Below are positions 39,246-47,870 of a stretch of DNA of 64,000 nt, piece after piece; the first letter of the stretch is position 1, and the number at the start of each line of letters is the position of its first letter. The notes below the pieces were generated by a model. That model saw nothing but the letters and a program-made list of their open reading frames with translations. It was not told the origin of the DNA and made no database searches. The translations under genes and the position numbers were made by a program. The stretch spans positions 62,001-126,000 of the forward strand of contig NZ_LQBQ01000038.1 in NCBI RefSeq assembly GCF_001507595.1, given 5' to 3'. The stretch comes from Ruegeria marisrubri (GTDB lineage Bacteria; Pseudomonadota; Alphaproteobacteria; Rhodobacterales; Rhodobacteraceae).

Positions 39246-40121
39246 ATGACCCAGATAATCACTGCGCTCGATGAGATTTCCGACCGTTACAAGGCACTGT
39301 TCGTGGATCTTTGGGGTTGCGTCCACAACGGCGTCACCGCCTATCCCGAGGCCGTGGCCGCCCTGAAAAAATACCGAGCGCAGGGTGGGCTTGTTGTTCT
39401 CGTGACCAATTCTCCCAAGCCGCGAGCCGGTGTGGCCGAACAGCTGGAACAGTTCGGCGTGCCGGAGGACGCCTACGACACCATTGCGACCAGCGGCGAT
39501 TCTGCCCGGGCGGCGATGTTCCAGGGCGCCGTTGGCCGCAAGGTCTATTTCATGGGGGAATGGGAACGGGACGCTGGGTTCTTCGAGCCGCTCAGGCTGC
39601 TGGAGAACCCGGTGGAAATCGAACGCGTCCCCCTCGATCAGGCCGAAGGCATCGTTTGCTGCGGCCCGTTTGACCCGATGGCCGACCCGTCGGTCAACCG
39701 GCCCGATTTCCTCTATGCCAAACAGAAGGGACTCAAGCTGCTCTGTGCAAACCCGGACATCGTCGTGGACCGGGGCGAAGTGCGCGAATGGTGTGCCGGG
39801 GCTCTGGCGCGGCTTTACACCGAGATGGGCGGGGAGAGCCTGTATTTCGGCAAGCCGCATCCGCCGATCTATGACCTGGCCCGTCGCCGCCTGTCGGCGC
39901 TTGGCGTCGATGTCCCCGATTCCGACATCCTTGCGATCGGCGATGGGCCCCATACCGACATTGCAGGCGGTATGGGCGAAGGATTCGACACACTCTTCAT
40001 CACCGGCGGACTGGCCGCATCCGAGACAAAAACATCATACCAGCCGGACCCGGATGCGCTTAAGGCTTATCTGGAAAAGGAAAAAATCGCTCCGACCTAC
40101 TCGATCGGCCGTTTGCGCTAG
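39246..40121 (+). CDS. HAD-superfamily class IIA hydrolase (TIGR01459-like)
   Basis: A 291-residue HAD protein with a NagD-type C2 cap. Motif I is FVDLWGCVHNG, where the usual second Asp of DxD is Trp. Motif II is VLVTNSPKP near 59, and motif IV is AIGDGPHTDIAGGMGEGFDT near 235. The DxWG form is, to my memory, normal for this subfamily, so it may use a different acid/base or have no phosphatase activity. ATG 39246 follows GAGG. The substrate is unknown. It is separated from ppaC by the paired repeats. Confidence 0.85.
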   Translation: MTQIITALDEISDRYKALFVDLWGCVHNGVTAYPEAVAALKKYRAQGGLVVLVTNSPKPRAGVAEQLEQFGVPEDAYDTIATSGDSARAAMFQGAVGRKVYFMGEWERDAGFFEPLRLLENPVEIERVPLDQAEGIVCCGPFDPMADPSVNRPDFLYAKQKGLKLLCANPDIVVDRGEVREWCAGALARLYTEMGGESLYFGKPHPPIYDLARRRLSALGVDVPDSDILAIGDGPHTDIAGGMGEGFDTLFITGGLAASETKTSYQPDPDALKAYLEKEKIAPTYSIGRLR

Positions 40122-40224
40122 CTGATTTTTGACTTGATTTTCTGCAACTGCAAAGTAATAAAGTTGCCACCCGGTGGCCGGATGTGACGTTTTGTTGCCC
40201 GGTCGATGACCAAGAGAGGGCGAC

Positions 40225-40668
40225 ATGTTGGACAATCTTCCGCGCGGCACGATCTGTATCGAAGACATCGAAATGGGCATGACCCGGCACCTGCGCAAAG
40301 TGGTGACGGACGAGGATATCGAGATGTTCGCGCAGGTTTCGACCGACCGGAACCCGGTTCATCTGGATGACGACTATGCCCGCGACACGATTTTTCAGGG
40401 CCGCATCGCCCACGGCATGCTGACCGCCGGCCTGATCTCGGCCGTGATCGGTGAACAGTTGCCGGGGCACGGCACGGTCTACATGGGCCAGTCGCTGAAA
40501 TTCCTCGCCCCCGTGCGCCCGGGCGACATGGTCTATGCCGAGGTCAAGGTGATCGATATCGACATCGCCAAGCGCCGGGTCAAGCTGGACTGCCACTGTT
40601 CGGTGGATGGCAAGAAGGTTCTCGTGGGCGAAGCGATGGTTCTGGCCCCGTCCCGCAAGTTCGACTGA
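40225..40668 (+). CDS. MaoC-family (R)-specific enoyl-CoA hydratase
   Basis: A 147-residue hot-dog-fold hydratase acting on enoyl-CoA; PhaJ-type members channel beta-oxidation intermediates to polyhydroxyalkanoate. The catalytic Asp-x4-His is seen in VSTDRNPVHLDDDYARDTIF near 40, followed by RIAHGMLTAGLISAVIGEQL and the YMGQSLKFLAPVRPGD strand. It is a single gene with no pha genes nearby, so the pathway is unassigned. Confidence 0.88.
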   Translation: MLDNLPRGTICIEDIEMGMTRHLRKVVTDEDIEMFAQVSTDRNPVHLDDDYARDTIFQGRIAHGMLTAGLISAVIGEQLPGHGTVYMGQSLKFLAPVRPGDMVYAEVKVIDIDIAKRRVKLDCHCSVDGKKVLVGEAMVLAPSRKFD

Positions 40669-40737
40669 GATCGCTTCAGGTTGTCCTCGACAGGCGTCCC
40701 AGCGGGCGCCTTTTCCTTTTCAACGCTTTGGAAACCT

Positions 40738-41727
40738 TCACGCGCGGCGCCCCCGGCTCCGCCCCTTCAGCACGCCGGATTCGAGAATGATCTCGGACAC
40801 GAGATGTTCGCGCCGGTAGGCCATGACATGCACGCCGGCAACGCCCGCGATCTCGCGTATCTGCTGGATCAGTTCGATGCAGATCTTCTTGCCCTCGTCC
40901 GACGGCTTCTCTGCCTTTTCGAGCCGGTCAATGACGTGATCCGGGATGTGGATGCCCGGCACGTTGCTGCGCATCCACCGGGCCGCCCGCGCCGAGGCAA
41001 GTGGCCCCACGCCCGCGATGATGAAAACACGCTGATCAAGCCCCTCGTCCCGCACCCGTGCCATGAACTTCTCGAACAGGGGAATGTCGTAGATATAGTT
41101 GGTCTGGATGTATTCGGCACCCGCCTCGGCCTTCTTGGCCAGACGGTCGGGCCGCCACTCATAAGGCGGGATGCACGGGTTTTCCGCCGCGCCCAGAAAC
41201 AGCTGCGGCGGCCGGGTGATCTTGCGCCCGGACAGGAACTGACCCTGATCGCGCATGCTGCGGATGGTTCGCAGCAGGGTGAGCGAGTCGAAGTCGAATA
41301 CCGGCTTGGCTCCCGGCTGGTCCCCCACCCCCACGCCATCGCCCGTCAGGCACAGCACGTTGCTGACGCCCAGCGCGGCCGCGCCCAGAACATCGCCCTG
41401 AATGGCGATGCGGTTCCGGTCGCGGCAGGAGATCTGGTAGACCGGCGAATAGCCTGCCCGCGTCAGCAGAGCGCAGATTCCGATCGAGGACATATGGCAG
41501 TTGGCTCCCGACGCGTCCGTCGCGTTGATCGCATCCGCCACCTCGCCCAGGGGCTGCGCCGCCTGGTACACGTCCTCGGGGTCGGCGCTGTCGGGCGGGT
41601 TGAGTTCCGCCGTCACCGCGAAGCGCCCCGAACGCAGCACCCGTTCCAGCCTGCTGTGGGAAACGAAGCCCTCGGGCACCGGCAGATAGCCCGTTCGCTC
41701 GACTTCTGTATCGCCCGAAGGACTCAT
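40738..41727 (-). CDS. metF: Methylenetetrahydrofolate reductase
   Basis: A 329-residue TIM-barrel flavoenzyme of the MetF family, reducing methylene-THF to methyl-THF or working in reverse in C1 oxidation. Features are RSGRFAVTAELNPPDSADPE near 32, DVLGAAALGVSNVLCLTGDG near 125, KAEAGAEYIQTNYIYDIPLF near 205 and GVGPLASARAARWM near 240. ATG 41727 has AGGA upstream and overlaps the stop of the MetV-like gene (ATGA). The tight pairing with a Cys-rich MetV-like protein suggests the two-subunit form. Confidence 0.92.
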   Translation of the reverse strand: MSPSGDTEVERTGYLPVPEGFVSHSRLERVLRSGRFAVTAELNPPDSADPEDVYQAAQPLGEVADAINATDASGANCHMSSIGICALLTRAGYSPVYQISCRDRNRIAIQGDVLGAAALGVSNVLCLTGDGVGVGDQPGAKPVFDFDSLTLLRTIRSMRDQGQFLSGRKITRPPQLFLGAAENPCIPPYEWRPDRLAKKAEAGAEYIQTNYIYDIPLFEKFMARVRDEGLDQRVFIIAGVGPLASARAARWMRSNVPGIHIPDHVIDRLEKAEKPSDEGKKICIELIQQIREIAGVAGVHVMAYRREHLVSEIILESGVLKGRSRGRRA

Positions 41728-42305
41728 TTCCTGGCCTCCCGGTTGATCGCGTTGGCGGGCTCGTCGGCCAGTGGTGCCGACGAGGGTTCGTTCTTGCGCG
41801 CCTCGGGAAAGGCCTGCGCCATTGCCAGCCGCGCCGCATCGCGCGCCTCGCGGCGTTTGGCGGCAATCTCGCGGCTGACGCGCAGCCACGAGGACGAGCC
41901 GCGCAGCGAGTGTTCGACCGGCGGCAGCACCTGCCTGATCCGCGACGGCCCGTCGCGCATGCGGCTGGCGCCGTCCCACGCCAGCGCCCAGACGCATTTC
42001 ATCTGCGGTTTCACCTCGCAGAACCCCCCCTCGCGCACGCCGCCGCAGGGGCCATTGCGCAGTTGCTTTGGGCAGTTCATGGGGCAGGACATGCCCGTCG
42101 ACGACAGCACGCACTGGCCGCACATCTTGCAGTCGAACAGCAGAACCTTGACCCCCTTCTCGACCAGCGCAATGGGGCGTTCGACACGGTTGTAGCCGAT
42201 TTTGGCGAACAGGGGATCAAGCGCGACCATCCCCTGTTCGACGCGCTTGTAGATCCACTCGAACGCGCGCGCGTGACGGATGGCGAAGAGGCGTAGTCGA
42301 TACAT
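41724..42305 (-). CDS. MetV-like Cys-rich protein (MTHFR C-terminal domain)
   Basis: A 193-residue protein matching the MTHFR C-terminal domain (MetV-like). Eight cysteines lie at 59, 62, 65, 74, 78, 87, 96 and 104, in DCKMCGQCVLSSTGMSCPMN and CPKQLRNGPCGGVREGGFC. In acetogens MetV is the zinc-binding partner of MetF. ATG 42305 follows GGGAGGA. It is translationally coupled to metF. The C-terminal 80 residues are charged and low in pattern. Some databases label relatives a virulence factor, which nothing here supports. Confidence 0.83.
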   Translation of the reverse strand: MYRLRLFAIRHARAFEWIYKRVEQGMVALDPLFAKIGYNRVERPIALVEKGVKVLLFDCKMCGQCVLSSTGMSCPMNCPKQLRNGPCGGVREGGFCEVKPQMKCVWALAWDGASRMRDGPSRIRQVLPPVEHSLRGSSSWLRVSREIAAKRREARDAARLAMAQAFPEARKNEPSSAPLADEPANAINREARK

Positions 42306-42367
42306 GCCGCTGGTCCTCCCTGACCCGCGCCGGCACTTGCCGAGGCTGAAATACCCTTTTCGAAACG

Positions 42368-42401
42368 GGTGGTTAAGCTGGCCGGATTCATAGCTTACAC
42401 C
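42368..42401. other. Unexplained hairpin upstream of the metV-like gene
   Basis: GGTG (42368-42371) pairs with CACC (42398-42401) and AAGCT (42375-42379) with AGCTT (42392-42396), leaving a 12-nt loop. It lies about 63 bp before the metV-like start and could be an operator or a leader structure. It does not match any riboswitch I recognise. Confidence 0.4.
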
Positions 42402-42524
42402 CCGAGTTTTTCTCAGATCAAGAAACGGATTCCCGCAACACGTGGCAGGCTTTGAACAGGGACGGCAGGTCATGTGGCGAACTGGCGCTTGAACATGCCC
42501 CCCAGTCCCGCTACGCAATCGCCC

Positions 42525-43457
42525 ATGCGGATCATCCGGGATTATCAATACGTCGAACCCGAAGACCGCGGCGCCAGCGCCGCGATCGGCAATTTTGACG
42601 GGGTTCACATCGGCCACCAGTCGGTGATCGAACTGGCACGCAAGGCCGCGCCCGAGGCCCCCTTGGGCGTTCTGACCTTCGAGCCGCACCCGCGCGAGTT
42701 CTTCGCGCCCGACGCGCCTCCGTTCCGCCTGATGCGCGGCAACACACGGGCGCACCGGCTTGAGAAACTGGGGGTCGAGAAGCTCTACGAGCTGAACTTC
42801 AACGCTGCCCTGGCGGGGCTCACGCCCGAAGAATTCGCCCGCAACGTGATCCGCGATGGCCTCGGACTGGCGCATGTGGTGGTCGGGGCCGATTTCTGCT
42901 TTGGCAAGGGCCGCAGCGGCAACGCCGAGGACATGGCCCGGTTCGGCCGCGAGATGGGGTTCGGTGTCACGATCGCGCCACTGATGGAACGCTCGGAAAA
43001 CGTGGTCTCCTCGACTGCCATCCGCACCGCCCTGTCCGAAGGTCGCCCCCGAGATGCCGCCACCATGCTGGGCCACTGGCACCGGATCGAGGGCGAGGTG
43101 ATCGGCGGCGAGCAGCGCGGGCGCGAGTTGGGTTTTCCCACCGCGAACATGACCATCGAAGGGCTGCACCAGCCGAAATTCGGTGTCTATGCCGTGCTGG
43201 TCGACGTGCTGGAAGGCCCGCATCAGGGCAGCTACCACGGCGCGGCCTCGGTCGGCACGCGGCCGATGTTCAAGGGCGAGCAGCCCAATATCGAAACCTT
43301 CCTGTTCGATTTCTCCGGCGATCTCTATGGCTCCACCCTCTCGGTCGGTCTGGTCGAATACCTGCGCCCCGAGATGACCTTTGACGGCGTCGAGGCGCTG
43401 GTTGCGCAGATGCAGGACGACTGCGCGAAGGCGCGCGAAATCCTGGCCGCGCTATGA
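42525..43457 (+). CDS. ribF: Bifunctional riboflavin kinase/FAD synthetase
   Basis: A 310-residue enzyme that makes FMN from riboflavin and FAD from FMN. The adenylyltransferase N-terminus shows AAIGNFDGVHIGHQSVIELA near 20 and VVVGADFCFGKGRSGNAEDM near 120. The kinase domain from about 185 has GRELGFPTANMTIEGLHQPK and GVYAVLVD, ending in FDFSGDLYGSTLSVGLVEYL. ATG 42525 gives the usual length; GTG 42474 and ATG 42495 are in frame upstream. It leads a coupled ribF-YcgN-threonine aldolase string. Confidence 0.95.
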   Translation: MRIIRDYQYVEPEDRGASAAIGNFDGVHIGHQSVIELARKAAPEAPLGVLTFEPHPREFFAPDAPPFRLMRGNTRAHRLEKLGVEKLYELNFNAALAGLTPEEFARNVIRDGLGLAHVVVGADFCFGKGRSGNAEDMARFGREMGFGVTIAPLMERSENVVSSTAIRTALSEGRPRDAATMLGHWHRIEGEVIGGEQRGRELGFPTANMTIEGLHQPKFGVYAVLVDVLEGPHQGSYHGAASVGTRPMFKGEQPNIETFLFDFSGDLYGSTLSVGLVEYLRPEMTFDGVEALVAQMQDDCAKAREILAAL

Positions 43458-43927
43458 AACGGGACCCTATAGACCGTGCCGGGCTCGCCCCGCGTTTCTG
43501 GGAACGCAAGCCGCTCTCGAAACTCACCGAGCAGGAGTGGGAGGCGCTCTGCGACGGTTGTGGCAAGTGCTGCCTGAACAAGCTCGAGGACGAGGATACC
43601 GGCGTCGTCGAGTTGACCTGCGTGGCCTGCCGCCTGCTGGACGACGAGACCTGCCGCTGTACCCAGTATGAGATCCGCCATCAGTTCGTGCCCGAATGCA
43701 TCGTGCTGAAGCCGGACAACCTGGACACCCACGCCTACTGGATGCCGCAGACCTGCGCCTATCGGCTGCTGTGGGAGGGCAAGCCCCTGTTCGACTGGCA
43801 TCCGCTGATTTCCGGCACGCCGGACAGCGTGCACGAGGCCGGCGTGTCGGCCCGCGGCCGGACCGTCTCGGAATTCGAAACCCCCGAGGAAGAGTGGGAA
43901 GACTACATTATCGAGGAGCCCGTTTGA
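43454..43927 (+). CDS. YcgN/UPF0260 family cysteine-cluster protein
   Basis: A 157-residue protein with many conserved cysteines: LCDGCGKCCLNKLEDEDTGV near 37, LTCVACRLLDDETCRCTQYE near 56, and VPECIVLK, MPQTCAYRLLWEGKPLFDWH. The CxGCGxCC pattern resembles the zinc/iron CxxCxxxCC family. The function is unknown. Its start overlaps ribF (ATGA) and its TGA overlaps the next ATG, so it is part of the ribF operon. Confidence 0.88.
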   Translation: MKRDPIDRAGLAPRFWERKPLSKLTEQEWEALCDGCGKCCLNKLEDEDTGVVELTCVACRLLDDETCRCTQYEIRHQFVPECIVLKPDNLDTHAYWMPQTCAYRLLWEGKPLFDWHPLISGTPDSVHEAGVSARGRTVSEFETPEEEWEDYIIEEPV

Positions 43928-44964
43928 TGTTTTTTGCCTCCGACAATTCCGGCCCCGTCCATCCCGAAGTGATGCAGGCCCTGGCCGAGGCCAACCAGGG
44001 CTATGCAATGGCCTACGGCGCCGATGCGCTGATGAACGAGGTACGCGACCATATCCGCGGCATCTTCGATGCGCCCGGCGCGGCGGTCTATCTGGTGGCG
44101 ACCGGAACGGCGGCCAATTCGCTGGCGCTTGCGACCCTCTCGAACCCGTGGGAGACGATCTTCTGCTCTCCCGTCGCCCATATCCACGAGGACGAGTGCA
44201 ACGCGCCCGAGTTCTACACCGGCGCCAAGCTGACCCTTGTGCCGGGCGGCGACAAGATGACGCCCGAGGCGCTGCGCGGCGCGATTGCCGCCGAGGAAAC
44301 CCGCGGGGTGCATGGCCCGCAGCGCGGGCCGGTGTCGATCACGCAGGTCACCGAGCGCGGCTCGGTCTATTCGCTGGACGAATTGCGGGCGCTGTGCGGC
44401 GTGGCAAAGGAATACGGCCTGCCCGTTCACATGGACGGCGCGCGTTTCGCCAATGCGCTGGTCGCGCTCGGCTGCTCACCTGCCGAGATGACCTGGCAGG
44501 CGGGTGTCGATGCGGTCAGTTTCGGCGGCACCAAGAACGGGTGCATGGGCGTCGAGGCGGTGATCTTTTTCGACGAATCCAAGGCGTGGGAGTTCGAGCT
44601 GCGCCGCAAGCGCGGGGCGCATCTGTTCTCGAAACACCGCTACCTGTCGGCGCAGATGGCTGCCTATCTGCGGCATGATCTGTGGCTGCACTCTGCCCGC
44701 CGGGCCAATGCCAACTGCGCCCGACTGGTCGAAGGGCTGCGCGCGGCCGGGGCCGAGTTCCTGCACGAACCGCAGGCCAACATCGTCTTTGCCAGCTTCC
44801 CCCGCAGCACCCACAAGCGCCTGCACGCGGCCGGCGCGGTCTATCACCTGTGGGGCGCGGAACTGGACGGCGAGGACGAGAACGAAGCCCTGCCCTGCCG
44901 GCTGGTCTGCGACTGGTCGATCGGAGCTGACCAGATCGACGAATTCCTGTCGCTTCTGACCTGA
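43927..44964 (+). CDS. Low-specificity L-threonine aldolase
   Basis: A 345-residue fold-type I PLP enzyme that cleaves L-threonine or allo-threonine to glycine and acetaldehyde. It begins MFFASDNSGPVHPEVMQALA. It has VATGTAANSLALATL near 59, VHMDGARFANALVALG near 167 and the PLP lysine in AVSFGGTKNGCMG near 200. ATG 43927 overlaps the YcgN stop (TGATG). Substrate stereopreference cannot be read from the sequence. The next gene is convergent and adjacent, with no gap. Confidence 0.92.
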   Translation: MFFASDNSGPVHPEVMQALAEANQGYAMAYGADALMNEVRDHIRGIFDAPGAAVYLVATGTAANSLALATLSNPWETIFCSPVAHIHEDECNAPEFYTGAKLTLVPGGDKMTPEALRGAIAAEETRGVHGPQRGPVSITQVTERGSVYSLDELRALCGVAKEYGLPVHMDGARFANALVALGCSPAEMTWQAGVDAVSFGGTKNGCMGVEAVIFFDESKAWEFELRRKRGAHLFSKHRYLSAQMAAYLRHDLWLHSARRANANCARLVEGLRAAGAEFLHEPQANIVFASFPRSTHKRLHAAGAVYHLWGAELDGEDENEALPCRLVCDWSIGADQIDEFLSLLT

Positions 44965-45777
44965 TCAGACACGCGCCCAGAGGGCGCGCACATGCTCGGC
45001 TGTCTCAGTCGGGTGCGTGATCGGCAGCATGTGCCCTGCCCCCTCGACCACCACGCTCGTTGCGTCCGGAAAACGGCGGGCAAGCCCCTCGTTGATCGCT
45101 GCGATCACCGGGTGGGTCAGCGATCCGCGCATCAGCAGGATCGGCATCGTGGCCCGATCCAGAATACCTGGCTGCAACAGCCCGACACGATCGGCGAACA
45201 AAGCCTGCTCGACGGTCGGCACCACATGGATACCGCGGATCATCGCGGCGCGGGTGCTTTCGGGCAGTTGCGGCCAGCGAGGGCTGTCATCGGTGCTCCA
45301 CATGCGGTTGAAGAGCCGCGCGGCCATTGCCTCGTCCCCTTCGGCCAGCGCATCCAGATAGGGCTCGGCGTCGTGGTGGTGCTTGTCGATCAGCTCGGGC
45401 GCATCCTGTTTGGCAACGGCAAAGAATACCGGCTCGACCAGAACGGCGCTGCGCACCAGGTCCGGGTGTTCGGCAGCCAGACGCAGAGCGACGGCCGCCC
45501 CAAAGGAATGGCCGATCACGTCCATCGGTTCGGTCAGTTGCGTCCGCGCAATTTCCGTGATCCGGTCGTAGAAATCCCCCTGCCGGTCCCAGTCCGGGCT
45601 GCGCCCGTGCGACAGCATGTCGGGCGCGATGAACGTCGCCTCTTGCGCCAGACGTTCCGCCAGCCCCTTCCACGCGCCCGAATGGGCGATGGTGCAGTGC
45701 AGGGCCAGAACCCGGCGCGGGCCCTGACCCAGTTCACGGACGTGAACGGGCTGCGGCAGCACGGGCAGATCCTTCAT
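44965..45777 (-). CDS. Alpha/beta hydrolase
   Basis: A 270-residue hydrolase. It has LALHCTIAHSGAWKGLAERL (oxyanion region), FIAPDMLSHGRSPDWD, the nucleophile elbow MDVIGHSFGAAVALRLAAEH near 87, and VVEGAGHMLPITHPTETAEH near 245 with the catalytic His. It is coupled by ATGA to the upstream isomerase-like gene. The substrate is unknown; aromatic or glutathione-conjugate degradation is suggested only by the neighbour. Confidence 0.88.
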   Translation of the reverse strand: MKDLPVLPQPVHVRELGQGPRRVLALHCTIAHSGAWKGLAERLAQEATFIAPDMLSHGRSPDWDRQGDFYDRITEIARTQLTEPMDVIGHSFGAAVALRLAAEHPDLVRSAVLVEPVFFAVAKQDAPELIDKHHHDAEPYLDALAEGDEAMAARLFNRMWSTDDSPRWPQLPESTRAAMIRGIHVVPTVEQALFADRVGLLQPGILDRATMPILLMRGSLTHPVIAAINEGLARRFPDATSVVVEGAGHMLPITHPTETAEHVRALWARV

Positions 45778-46376
45778 CCCCTGATCTCCGCCAGATGGGC
45801 GTCGAGATCATCGAGCCGGTCCTGCCCCCAGAACCTCTGCCCGTCCGACGTGATGTAGAACGGAGCGCCGAACACGCCGCGATCGACCGCCTCTTCCAGG
45901 TTGGCCGCATAGGTCTCGGCCCCGACCAGCAGGCCGCTGTCGGCCAGACCTGGGTCGAACCCGGCTTTCTCAAGGCATTCCCGGATCACCGCATCCTCGG
46001 CAATGTCCTTCTCCTCGGCCCAGCAGGCGCGCAGGATCGAGTGGCAGAGTTGACCGACATCGCCGCTGCCGTCCCGGATGGCGGCAATGATGGCGTAAGA
46101 GGACGGTGCTGCATTGGTCGGCCAGTGCGCCGGTTGCAGGTTCAGCTTCATGCCCAGCTTCTTCGCCTGCCGCACCAGTTCCTGCGCCCGGTACTCGATC
46201 CGCGAGATGTGGCGATCCTTCGGCGGCGTGCCCCCGGTTCGGCCGAACAGCGCCACGATGTCCACCGGCTTGTAGGCGATCGTCGCGCCGTGCTTGGCGG
46301 CAAACTCTTCCAGCCGTGTTCCTGCCAGATAGGAATACGGCGAGAGTGTCGCAAAAAAGTAGTCAATATCGGCCAT
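45774..46376 (-). CDS. 2-hydroxychromene-2-carboxylate isomerase (DsbA/GST-kappa fold)
   Basis: A 200-residue thioredoxin-fold protein of the HCCA isomerase/kappa-GST family, glutathione-dependent in naphthalene degraders. It begins DIDYFFATLSPYSYLAGTRL with the catalytic Ser region SPYSY. KPVDIVALFGRTGGTPP and GVFGAPFYITSDGQRFWGQD complete the pattern. ATG 46376 follows GGAG. No naphthalene pathway is present, so the natural substrate is probably another glutathione-linked compound. It is divergent from prs. Confidence 0.88.
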   Translation of the reverse strand: MADIDYFFATLSPYSYLAGTRLEEFAAKHGATIAYKPVDIVALFGRTGGTPPKDRHISRIEYRAQELVRQAKKLGMKLNLQPAHWPTNAAPSSYAIIAAIRDGSGDVGQLCHSILRACWAEEKDIAEDAVIRECLEKAGFDPGLADSGLLVGAETYAANLEEAVDRGVFGAPFYITSDGQRFWGQDRLDDLDAHLAEIRG

Positions 46377-46483
46377 GTTCACTTTCTCCACCTCGCTACC
46401 TTTGCGGGACGGTAAGCCCGTGGTAAGCGGTGCCCAAGTCACGAATCTGTCATATATAGCCTGCTGCCCGGGGATAACAGAAG

Positions 46484-47497
46484 ATGCCGACACTCACCGA
46501 ACCCAAGCTCATCGCTGGGAACGCAAACCTTCCGCTTGCCGAATCCATCGCCAGCCGGATGAGCCTATACCGTGGCGTTGACCAGGAACTGGTCGATGCG
46601 CGGGTCGAACGTTTCAATGACGGCGAGATATTCGTCGAGGTGTTCGAGAATGTCCGCGGTGAGGACATGTTCATCATCCAGCCGACCTCGAACCCGGCCA
46701 ATGACAACCTGATGGAACTGCTGATCATCGCCGACGCGCTGCGCCGGTCGTCGGCGGCCCGGATCACCGCCGTGATCCCCTATTTCGGCTATGCCCGCCA
46801 GGACCGCCGCACCAAGGCGCGCACGCCGATCTCGGCCAAGCTGGTGGCCAACATGCTGACCGGCTCGGGGATCGAGCGGGTTCTGACCATGGACCTGCAT
46901 GCTGCCCAGATCCAGGGTTTCTTCGACATTCCGGTGGACAACCTCTATGCCTCGCCGATCTTCGCGCTGGACGTGCGCAATCATTTCAAGGGCCATATGG
47001 AAGACCTGATGGTCGTTTCGCCCGACGTGGGCGGCGTGGCCCGTGCCCGCGAACTGGCCAAGCGCATCAACGCGCCGCTCTCGATCGTGGACAAGCGCCG
47101 TGAAAAGCCCGGCGAAGTGGCCGAGATGACGGTGATCGGTGACGTGACCGACAAGATCTGCCTGATCGTGGACGACATCTGCGACACCGCCGGAACGCTG
47201 TGCAAGGCGGCCCAGGTCCTGATGGACAAGGGTGCCAAAGAGGTCCACTCCTACATCTCGCACGGCGTCATGAGCGGCCCGGCGGTCGAGCGTGTGACCA
47301 ATTCGGTGATGAAATCGCTGGTCATCACCGACACGATCCAGCCGACCGAGGCGATCCTGAAGGCGCCGAACATCCGCGTCGTGCCAACCGCGCCGATCTT
47401 TACCCAGGCGATCCTGAACATCTGGAACGGCACCTCGGTGTCGTCGCTGTTCGAGGACAAGACCCTGGTCCCGATCTACGAATCCCTCTATCGGTAA
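46484..47497 (+). CDS. prs: Ribose-phosphate pyrophosphokinase
   Basis: A 337-residue PRPP synthase feeding purine, pyrimidine, His and Trp synthesis. Motifs are [20 protein letters not shown] at the start, [20 protein letters not shown] near 100 (ATP-binding flexible loop), [20 protein letters not shown] near 130, and the PRPP loop [17 protein letters not shown] near 230. It ends at a strong terminator. Confidence 0.98.
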   Translation: MPTLTEPKLIAGNANLPLAESIASRMSLYRGVDQELVDARVERFNDGEIFVEVFENVRGEDMFIIQPTSNPANDNLMELLIIADALRRSSAARITAVIPYFGYARQDRRTKARTPISAKLVANMLTGSGIERVLTMDLHAAQIQGFFDIPVDNLYASPIFALDVRNHFKGHMEDLMVVSPDVGGVARARELAKRINAPLSIVDKRREKPGEVAEMTVIGDVTDKICLIVDDICDTAGTLCKAAQVLMDKGAKEVHSYISHGVMSGPAVERVTNSVMKSLVITDTIQPTEAILKAPNIRVVPTAPIFTQAILNIWNGTSVSSLFEDKTLVPIYESLYR

Positions 47498-47508
47498 GAT
47501 CTCACCCA

Positions 47509-47537
47509 GGGGCGGCCTTCGGAGCCGCCCCGATTTT
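47509..47537 (+). terminator. Rho-independent terminator after prs
   Basis: An 8-bp perfect stem, GGGGCGGC (47509-47516) with GCCGCCCC (47524-47531), then GATTTTCTTTT. Confidence 0.9.
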
Positions 47538-47548
47538 CTTTTGCGAGC

Positions 47549-47759
47549 CTAACTCGCCGCCGCAGGGCGGTGCGCCGGCCAGATTTCATGAACGCCGGCC
47601 AGCAGAACCAAGGCGCGGCGGCAGTGATGGCGACCGTCCCCACGCGCCGGCCAGCCCCATGTCTGCCAAAGCACGGACGGGCAGCCAGCAGAATCCCCAC
47701 AAGGCCCCTGTTCCAACGACAATCGCCGTGGACAATAGTGTCGTTCGGTCTTGCTGCAT
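47549..47759 (-). pseudogene. Decayed N-terminal fragment of a DMT (EamA) transporter
   Basis: From ATG 47759 the frame reads MQQDRTTLLSTAIVVGTGAL then WGFCWLPVRALADMGLAGAW, the first helix and loop of an EamA exporter. The frame then breaks near 47640. The sequence continues in another frame as GTVAITAAA and in the third as ALVLLAGVHEIWPAHRPAAA before a stop at 47549. At least two frameshifts and loss of the remaining C-terminal part make this a relic. It lies between the prs and atp terminators. Sequencing error could explain the frameshifts but not the truncation. Confidence 0.7.
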
Positions 47760-47816
47760 GGCCCTGGATCAAGCCGAAAACCGTGCGCCAGACAAAACGA
47801 TCCGAGAACCGGACGC

Positions 47817-47848
47817 AAAAAAACGGCCCCGCGAGCGCAGGGCCGTTT
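47817..47848 (-). terminator. Rho-independent terminator of the atp operon
   Basis: AAACGGCCC (47821-47829) pairs with GGGCCGTTT (47840-47848); on the minus strand it runs into a stretch of seven T. It lies 23 bp past the atpC stop. Confidence 0.88.
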
Positions 47849-47870
47849 CTTGGATCGATCTTTCAGAGCG

